53,954 nucleotides of DNA, from NCBI GenBank assembly GCA_021780105.1, contig JAJXZJ010000073.1, positions 1 through 53,954 on the forward strand. Reading direction: 5' to 3'. A model generated the notes under the pieces. It worked only from the letters and a program-made list of their open reading frames with translations, did not search any database and was not told where the DNA came from. The DNA comes from a bacterium (GTDB lineage Bacteria > Verrucomicrobiota > Verrucomicrobiia > Limisphaerales > J093). Both the position numbers and the translations under genes were made by a program. Positions 49,293 to 53,954 of the stretch are shown here, piece after piece. The number at the start of each line of letters is the position of its first letter. Position 1 is the stretch's first letter.

Positions 49293-50687
49293 TCAATCTT
49301 CCGGCCGCTCGCCGGCCGGCGCCATTTTCACGAGTTTGGGATCGAACTGGCCGACAATCTTCACCAGGTCGCGCTGGGCGGCCATGACTTCGCGGATATT
49401 TTTGTAGGCCATCGGCACTTCATCAAGGCCGGCGGAAATCAGCGTCACACCTTGCTGCTTGAGAAAGCGGCTTACCTCTTTCCAATTGAACTTCTCCTTG
49501 GCGGCCTTGCGACTCATGGCGCGGCCGGCGCCGTGCGACGCGCTGTTCAACGACGCGGCGTCGCCCCGGCCGCGCACGATGAAACCCGGCGCCGCCATCG
49601 AACCGGGAATGATGCCCAGCACGCCGTCGCCGGCGGGCGTGGCGCCTTTGCGATGGACGATCACCTCGCGCTCGACGCCGTCAATGACGTGGCGCTCCTT
49701 CCAGGCGAAGTTGTGGTGGTTTTCCAGGTCGAGCAGCACCTCCGCGCCGAGGTTCGCGGCGATGTGCCGGTGGATGAGCGCATGGTTCGCGGCGGCGTAG
49801 CAGCCCATCAACTCCATCGCGGCCCAGTATTCCTGGCCCTCCGCCGAGTCGAGCGACAGCCAGGCAAGACGCTTCAACTCGCGCGGCAGGTCAGCGAACT
49901 GCTGAAAGGCGAGCTTGCTGTAAAAATCGCACACGGCGGCGCCGGTCCCGCGGCTGCCGCTGTGGCTGAGCAACGCGACAAACGTGCCCGGCTCCAGGTC
50001 GTGGATCCGCTCGTGCGCCGTGAACACGCCGAATTCGACAAAGTGGTTGCCGCTGCCGCTGGTGCCGAGCTGCGCCCAGGCGCGATCCTGGTTTTGCTTT
50101 GTCACCGGGCTGACCGTCCAGTCCGCGTCCAGCACGTCATGCTGGCGGCGGTCCTTGAATATGGCGCCGACGCCGAAGCGCGTTTCCGCCTCGATGGCGC
50201 GCGTGAGCCGCTCCTGCTTCTGCTCCAGGTCGCGCAGCGGCAGGTCGAGCACGGTCATTTTCATGCGGCAGGCGATGTCCACCCCGACGGCGTAAGGGAT
50301 CACGGCGTTGTCCGTGGCCAGCACGCCGCCAATGGGCAGCCCGTAGCCGAGGTGCGCATCCGGCATCAACGCACCGGCCACGCTCACCGGCAGCAGGCAG
50401 GCCTTTTCCATCTGCAGCACGGCCTCGCCGTCGAGACCCTCGCCCCACTGGCGCCATTTCACCGGTTCGGCGCGCGGTGGTGGCGGCGCCTGGAGCAACG
50501 CCTGCGCAAACTCGCCACGCAACGGGTCGTCCACGAACGCCGCCGGATGGGCAACGATGGCTGCGACCTCCTCGTGCAACCGCGACTTGTCGCCACCGCC
50601 GAGGATGAATCGGACAACAAAATCCGTCGCCCGCCGCGTGGCTTCGCCGAGCGGCACACCGAGATGGAGAGAATCTTTGGTGTTCAT
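49293..50687 (-). CDS. rtcB: RtcB-type RNA ligase
   Basis: 464 residues. RtcB proteins join RNA 2',3'-cyclic-phosphate or 3'-phosphate ends to 5'-OH ends using GTP and Mn2+. Motifs: MPDAHLGYGLPIGGV, the metal-binding GVDIACRM, the GTSGSGNHFVEFG loop, SHSGSRGTG, ENHHNFAWKE (metal His residues), ATPAGDGVLGIIPGSM and the guanylate-accepting His in NSASHGAGRAMSR. The ATG is at 50687, 27 nt after the stop of the PIN toxin and on the same strand, so the ligase may be co-transcribed with a toxin-antitoxin pair. No archease gene is seen nearby. Confidence 0.93.
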   Translation of the reverse strand: MNTKDSLHLGVPLGEATRRATDFVVRFILGGGDKSRLHEEVAAIVAHPAAFVDDPLRGEFAQALLQAPPPPRAEPVKWRQWGEGLDGEAVLQMEKACLLPVSVAGALMPDAHLGYGLPIGGVLATDNAVIPYAVGVDIACRMKMTVLDLPLRDLEQKQERLTRAIEAETRFGVGAIFKDRRQHDVLDADWTVSPVTKQNQDRAWAQLGTSGSGNHFVEFGVFTAHERIHDLEPGTFVALLSHSGSRGTGAAVCDFYSKLAFQQFADLPRELKRLAWLSLDSAEGQEYWAAMELMGCYAAANHALIHRHIAANLGAEVLLDLENHHNFAWKERHVIDGVEREVIVHRKGATPAGDGVLGIIPGSMAAPGFIVRGRGDAASLNSASHGAGRAMSRKAAKEKFNWKEVSRFLKQQGVTLISAGLDEVPMAYKNIREVMAAQRDLVKIVGQFDPKLVKMAPAGERPED

Positions 50688-50714
50688 GAGAAGCTGAAAA
50701 TTGCCGTGCCCGAA

Positions 50715-51143
50715 TCAGCCCGGCCGGACAACTTCAAAACCGGCTTCAATCGCAGCTTGGGCTTGGCGGGCATCATGCGTCATCAGGCGCGAAACCTCCA
50801 ACTCCTCCATCGCGGCCAAATGCAGGCGGTCCAGCGAGCGGCAGTATTTGTCTCCGGAATTCCGGTGCTGGCGCAACGCGGCTTGAAAAACAGCGCCGGG
50901 CAAGGTGCGAAATTCGTAGGGCGGCTGGTTGCGCAACGCCGTCAGTTGCGTTTCCAACCGGCGCAACCGGGCTAGAGAATAATCGCCACCGAGATAGGCC
51001 GCCTTGAGTTGAACCAGCGTTTCCATTTCCGCCAATACCGAAACCACTACGGCGTCTTCATCGGCAATCGCGTCAATGACGGCTGAGCTTTCCGGCTCGT
51101 TCCACAAAAGCTTCAACAGCGAACTGGAATCCAGATAAATCAT
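50715..51143 (-). CDS. vapC: VapC-like PIN-domain toxin
   Basis: 142 residues. PIN-domain acidic residues are in place: Asp5 in MIYLDSSSLLKLL, Glu in AEMETLVQL (about 39-41), Asp in SLDRLHLAAM and Asp in LMTHDARQ. They bind Mg2+ or Mn2+ for ribonuclease activity; VapC toxins usually cut tRNA or rRNA. The start overlaps the antitoxin stop by 4 nt (ATGA), the usual coupling for such pairs. Confidence 0.92.
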   Translation of the reverse strand: MIYLDSSSLLKLLWNEPESSAVIDAIADEDAVVVSVLAEMETLVQLKAAYLGGDYSLARLRRLETQLTALRNQPPYEFRTLPGAVFQAALRQHRNSGDKYCRSLDRLHLAAMEELEVSRLMTHDARQAQAAIEAGFEVVRPG

Positions 51144-51409
51144 TTTGCCGTCACAAAATTCCGATCTTCACGGTCGGCCCGAAGGTATTTATCCACCAAG
51201 CGAACCTGCTTGTTGCTCCACACTTTTTTCAACCAACGCATGTGCTCCTCGGGATTCCACCGCTTGCGTTTGGGCTTCCCGCGGACGACGCGCACCAGTT
51301 TGGCGACCGGTTCGCCGTCGCGGGTGACGAGAAGTTCGTTTTCTGCCTGCAAGGACTTTTCCGCTTCCGGCCAGCGCTGGCGCAAATCGCGGATCGTGAT
51401 CGTCTTCAT
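51140..51409 (-). CDS. Phd/YefM-like antitoxin
   Basis: 89 residues from ATG 51409. The N-terminal half, TITIRDLRQRWPEAEKSL...LLVTRDGEPVAKLVRV, is the Phd/YefM DNA-binding fold. The basic C-terminal half (KPKRKRWNPEEHMRWLKKVW) should wrap the toxin. It lies first in the antitoxin-toxin pair, so it probably represses its own promoter, which should lie in 51410-51597. Confidence 0.87.
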   Translation of the reverse strand: MKTITIRDLRQRWPEAEKSLQAENELLVTRDGEPVAKLVRVVRGKPKRKRWNPEEHMRWLKKVWSNKQVRLVDKYLRADREDRNFVTAK

Positions 51410-51597
51410 GGGTAAAGTGTAACATGTTTCACCCACGGTTCAACGTGAGACAGCGCTCCCAGCCTGTCCGGACGGGGAGGAAAAACCGCGGTTCGTGGTC
51501 GGCGAAAGTGGATTTTAACCTAAAAAATTAGAAAACAAGCCAAAATAATGTTGACACGCGCCGGTCATTTTTCAAAAGTGACCAGCGCAGCACATGA
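51410..51597 (-). promoter_or_regulatory. AT-rich upstream region of the toxin-antitoxin operon
   Basis: AT-rich island at 51510-51550 in an otherwise GC-rich region. On the minus strand TAAAAT (51512-51517) could be a -10 box and TTGTTT (51533-51538) a -35 box with short spacing. Nearby, the 21-bp palindrome at 51563-51583 could be the operator. Assignment is by position and base composition only. Confidence 0.35.
51563..51583. repeat. 21-bp near-perfect palindrome, candidate operator
   Basis: GGTCATTTTT and AAAAGTGACC flank a central C; nine of ten positions pair. It lies 7 nt after TTGACA (51551-51556, plus strand) and about 155 nt upstream of the antitoxin start. The size is right for a dimeric regulator. 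It could serve the antitoxin or the plus-strand repeat region. Confidence 0.55.
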
Positions 51598-51630
51598 TTG
51601 CATTCAGAGCATGTGGTGTCGTTTGTTCTA

Positions 51631-51684
51631 GCGCAACCGCGCAACCGCGCAACCGCGCAACCGCGCAACCGCGCAACCGCGCAA
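51631..51684. repeat. 8-bp tandem repeat (GCGCAACC), about 6.75 copies
   Basis: Six exact GCGCAACC units start at 51631, 51639, 51647, 51655, 51663 and 51671, followed by a partial GCGCAA. Eight is not a multiple of three, so copy-number change would shift any reading frame. Perfect identity between units suggests recent slippage and likely variation between strains. Confidence 0.92.
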
Positions 51685-51753
51685 AGAGCGCAGGGGATTC
51701 TTGTTTTCTATCGCGGCCCAATTCCCAGCGACAATCCTCGCCTGCGGAACAAC

Positions 51754-52006
51754 GAAGCGCACGTCCGATTCGATGGAGCCACTTTCCGGCGCAAGGGAGT
51801 GACCTTTCGCGGCCACGGCGCCTGCAACCAAAACACCGGCGCAGCAGTCCAGCGCAAGGGAGTAGGCGTCCGTTTCAACGGAGTAACCGTTCGGGAGAAT
51901 GGAGCGAGGTTCCGTTGCATGGGAGTGGCTCTCTGGCGCAACGGAGTGCGCCGGCCGAAACAACGGAGTTGCCCTAAAAATCAACGGCTTTCCCTTAAAA
52001 ACCGCA
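51754..52006. repeat. Degenerate 21-bp tandem array (about 12 units)
   Basis: Units start at 51754, 51775, 51796, 51817, 51838, 51859, 51880, 51901, 51922, 51943, then (1-nt slip) 51965 and 51986. Each begins GGAGT or GGMGC and most end GCAA, CAAC or similar, with YTTYCG in the middle. On the plus strand this codes for heptads such as GATFRRK, GVTFRGH, GAAVQRK, GVGVRFN, GVTVREN, GVALWRN. All other frames are also largely open, so a protein is not proved. The period of exactly 21 with diverged sequence points to an old array under some constraint or to a coding heptad repeat. Confidence 0.8.
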
Positions 52007-52042
52007 GAATTTACCACGAAAAGCACAAAGAACGTCAGAAAA

Positions 52043-52101
52043 CCCTCACCCGTCCTGTCGGACACACTCTCCCATCCGATGGGAGAGGACCGGGGTGAGG
52101 G
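52043..52101. repeat. 59-nt nested palindrome (CCCTCACC ... GGTGAGGG type)
   Basis: The outer arms CCCTCACCC (52043-52051) and GGGTGAGGG (52093-52101) enclose an inner perfect palindrome CTCTCCCATC / GATGGGAGAG around one C. This sequence type is a familiar interspersed repeat in many bacterial genomes. It lies 36 nt before the ATG at 52138. As RNA it would form a strong hairpin with an internal bulge, so it could also end transcription from the repeat region or shield the next gene's leader. Confidence 0.85.
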
Positions 52102-52137
52102 CATCACTTTCAACCTTCAACATTGAACCTGAAAATT

Positions 52138-52854
52138 ATGGCTGACCCAACCCCCACTCCCACCCCCGCGCCTGACGACAAAACCCCGCGCCACCACGGC
52201 CTCTTGGACAAACACCAACTTGCCGAAATCAGCCGCACCAACATTATTTATGCCGTCGCCGGTGACCCCGCCGTCTTCGCCACCATTCAGGACGACCAGA
52301 TCATCACCCCCGATTTCATGACCCAATTGGGAAAGGATTTGGACAGCATGAGCCAATACACCGGCGGCGCGTCCGAAGCCGCACTGGATTCCCAACTGGA
52401 CACCGGCGGCGAGGCCGCCGCCAAGAAAACTTTGCTCGACAAAATCCATTACCTCCAGAGCAAGGCCAAGATGAAGCATCCGGCCCATAGTGCGGCACTG
52501 GCCGAATACGGCATCGGCGCGAACATAGACCTCAGCCGCCCCACGCTGGAAACTGCCGTCGGCAACATTTTGAACAAGCTCAAAACCGACACGTTGCCTA
52601 AAATCACCGCCCAGCACAGCGCGGGTTTGCAGGCCGCGCTAGACGCCTATAAGAAAACCAAAGTGGCTCAAGTCGGCGGTAAAGGCGACGCCAAGGACAC
52701 GCACACGCAACTGGCGCAAAGGGTGGTGAGCCTGGCCGTGCGCCGCCGCCAATTGCAGCACGCCGCCGACGGCGAGTATCCCTTCAACGACCCCGCCAGC
52801 GCCGGCATGAGAAAGAAATTCGACCTGCCGCCCGACCGGCCGTTGAATCCGTAA
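52138..52854 (+). CDS. Conserved-looking hypothetical protein
   Basis: 238 residues from ATG 52138 (52123 is an in-frame alternative). A Pro/Thr-rich start (ADPTPTPTPAPDDKT) is followed by a mostly alpha-helical protein with few Cys and no membrane segment: HQLAEISRTNIIYAVAGDP, ITPDFMTQLGKDLDSMSQY, LLDKIHYLQSKAKMKHP, QLAQRVVSLAVRRRQLQHAADGEYPF. The last part, with NDPASAGMRKKFDLPPDRPLN, looks like a conserved end. No family recognised. It lies 11 nt before the interrupted delta-60 gene, so the two may be co-transcribed. Confidence 0.75.
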   Translation: MADPTPTPTPAPDDKTPRHHGLLDKHQLAEISRTNIIYAVAGDPAVFATIQDDQIITPDFMTQLGKDLDSMSQYTGGASEAALDSQLDTGGEAAAKKTLLDKIHYLQSKAKMKHPAHSAALAEYGIGANIDLSRPTLETAVGNILNKLKTDTLPKITAQHSAGLQAALDAYKKTKVAQVGGKGDAKDTHTQLAQRVVSLAVRRRQLQHAADGEYPFNDPASAGMRKKFDLPPDRPLNP

Positions 52855-52865
52855 ATAGGATCAAC

Positions 52866-53841
52866 ATGAAAATCCATCCGATTATGACCCGATTATTATT
52901 GTTCTGTTGTCTTGAAATAGCTGTCACGGCTCACCTCGTTGTGCAGGCTGCTGACGGCGATCTGGATGTCTCCTTTCGCATCGGCACGGGTGCCGCAGCA
53001 ACGAATCCCTATCGTGTCGTGCTGGCGCTAAACATTGACGGCCAAGGCAGAATCGTGGTGGGCGGCAGCTTCACGAACTTCAATGGCGTTCCGGTAGGCG
53101 GCATCGTCCGTTTGTTGCCGTCGGGCGCGGTGGATTCCACGTTCCAATCAGGAACTGGCTTCGATTTGCAACCCGGCGGCGGTGCTTCCGTCCAGAGCAT
53201 CACCACGGTCAACGCGACCAACCTGCTCGTGGGCGGCCAGTTCACGTCCTATAATGGCGCGCCCTGTGTCAACCTCGCTATGCTTCTTCCCGACGGTTCC
53301 CGAAACGCTGACTTCACTCCGCCACTGGCAGTGAATAACATTGTTTATGCGGCCGTAGCGCAACCCGGCAAAGGGATCCTTGCGGTTGGCAGTTTCAACG
53401 GGCTGGCGGGGGCCAACGGTGCGAACATCATCCGCCTGACCGCCTCGGGGGCCATAGATACTTCGTTTCATGCCCCGCCCACAGGCGACTTCGTGGCGGC
53501 GCTGGCGGTCCAGGACGATGGCAAGATTTTGATCGGCGGTGCATTCACGCAGATAGGTGGCCACCCAACCACAGGCTTGGCCAGACTAAACTCGGACGGT
53601 GACGTTGACACCACCTTCCAAGCAAGTTTCGCTTCGCCCATCGGTGGGACACCCAGCATCGCCGCAATTTCCCTGGCTCCCGGCCAGCTTGTCGTTGGCG
53701 GGGGCTTTATGGGAAACTTTGGCCCGCTGGCGCCACTCTTGCGCAGCCTTAACCCCGATGGCAGCCAGCGACTGGCCTTTGCCGAAAGTGCGTTTCCGCG
53801 GGACTCCACGATCCACACCGTGCAGGTCTTGGGAGATCTAA
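52866..53841 (+). pseudogene. Delta-60 repeat (DUF5122) secreted protein, interrupted by an IS
   Basis: ATG 52866, signal peptide (LLLFCCLEIAVTAHLVVQAA), then classic delta-60 repeats: GDLDVSFRIGTG, VVLALNIDGQGRIVVGGSF, GGIVRLLPSGAVDSTFQSG, AALAVQDDGKILIGGAF, GLARLNSDGDVDTTFQ. The repeats stop abruptly at VLGDL (53841), where GAGCCTGTTTGAAAA, an IS5-family-like end, begins. The frame stays open through the IS sequence in the window, but those codons are IS-derived. The gene is truncated after about 325 codons; its other half should lie beyond the IS. Confidence 0.85.
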
Positions 53842-53954
53842 GAGCCTGTTTGAAAACCCTGGAATCGCATGAATTGCTCACGCCAGGCGGCGAAGTTGAA
53901 TGCGGATCATGGCCAGGTGAATCCAAGCCTCGGCACTCGATTCGGTGCGCTCGT
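53842..53954 (-). mobile_element. IS5-family-like insertion sequence, end with terminal repeat
   Basis: One IS end begins at 53842 with GAGCCTGTTTGAAAA, a terminal inverted repeat like those of the IS427/IS1031 groups of the IS5 family. CTA or CTAA at 53838-53841 may be one copy of the target duplication. On the minus strand a transposase C-terminus is read toward this end. The other end is outside the window. Confidence 0.8.
53878..53954 (-). CDS. IS5-family-like transposase, C-terminal fragment
   Basis: Reading the minus strand from the right edge gives ERTESSAEAW, then IHLAMIRIQLRRLA and the stop at 53878-53880. That is the usual C-terminal helix of IS5-family DDE transposases (…SEA.I.LA.IRL.LRRL). 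Only about 24 residues lie in the window; the DDE catalytic residues are outside. Confidence 0.75.
   Translation of the reverse strand, partial: ERTESSAEAWIHLAMIRIQLRRLA

Noticed and set aside
49254..50975. Plus-strand frame of 573 codons opposite rtcB
   Set aside because: Shadow of rtcB, whose metal and guanylylation motifs are all intact on the minus strand.
51631..52006. CRISPR array
   Set aside because: The 8-bp and 21-bp repeats are directly adjacent units without unique spacers, and there are no cas genes.
51598..52098. Firm call of a 166-codon heptad-repeat protein
   Set aside because: Start is TTG without a ribosome-binding site, the frame crosses the 8-bp repeat, and other frames on both strands are also open; kept as a repeat and a finding only.

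Overview
The window looks like chromosomal DNA of an uncultured or poorly studied Verrucomicrobiota (Limisphaerales/Pedosphaera-like) bacterium. This is inferred from high GC, many secreted proteins with verrucomicrobial-style C-terminal tails, GGTAGGGCGACGCTCC-type interspersed palindromes, and protein families common in that phylum (DUF2961, HAF-repeat, delta-60-repeat, two-component propeller kinases). No rRNA, tRNA or CRISPR array is visible.

Layout. 1-132 is the 3' end of a group II intron (domains V and VI). 183-4978 holds a glycine-rich secreted protein, a REP-associated tyrosine transposase (RAYT) with REP-like palindromes inside and around it, and a secreted alpha/beta hydrolase with repeats. 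5205-14174 is a carbohydrate-active block: a DUF2961/GH172-like protein, a large unknown secreted protein and an SGNH esterase on +, then a convergent secreted GH2 beta-galactosidase-like enzyme. 14257-17983 has an ornithine-decarboxylase-like enzyme and a deoxyhypusine-synthase-like enzyme, plausibly a homospermidine-type polyamine pair, flanking a yqjD/yqjE/yqjK-like membrane operon. 18070-24117 has L-lactate dehydrogenase, a beta-propeller protein, DUF1015 and a zinc-ribbon TM2 protein. 24357-28237 is a propeller sensor kinase with its NarL-type regulator.

28607-36177 is the most disturbed stretch: a HAF-repeat protein and a possible HAF remnant, an SDR, a gene broken by an amber codon, and a duplicated pair of receiver-only regulators. 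The two receivers share a 45-bp upstream element, and one copy has lost exactly the part that holds the phospho-acceptor. A DUF4410 protein and a Tat-exported metallo-beta-lactamase-fold hydrolase follow. 36379-47682 carries NYN-LOTUS, NIPSNAP, Wzz-like, large secreted, EEP nuclease/phosphatase, frameshifted DsbA-like and tricorn-like protease genes.

47986-51409 includes, on the minus strand, a compact antitoxin - PIN toxin - RtcB RNA ligase - YdeI-like gene string. 51410-52137 is a repeat mosaic: a palindrome, an 8-bp tandem repeat, a 21-bp tandem array and a 59-nt nested palindrome. The last gene, a delta-60 repeat protein, is interrupted at about 53841 by an IS5-family-like element whose transposase C-terminus runs off the right edge.
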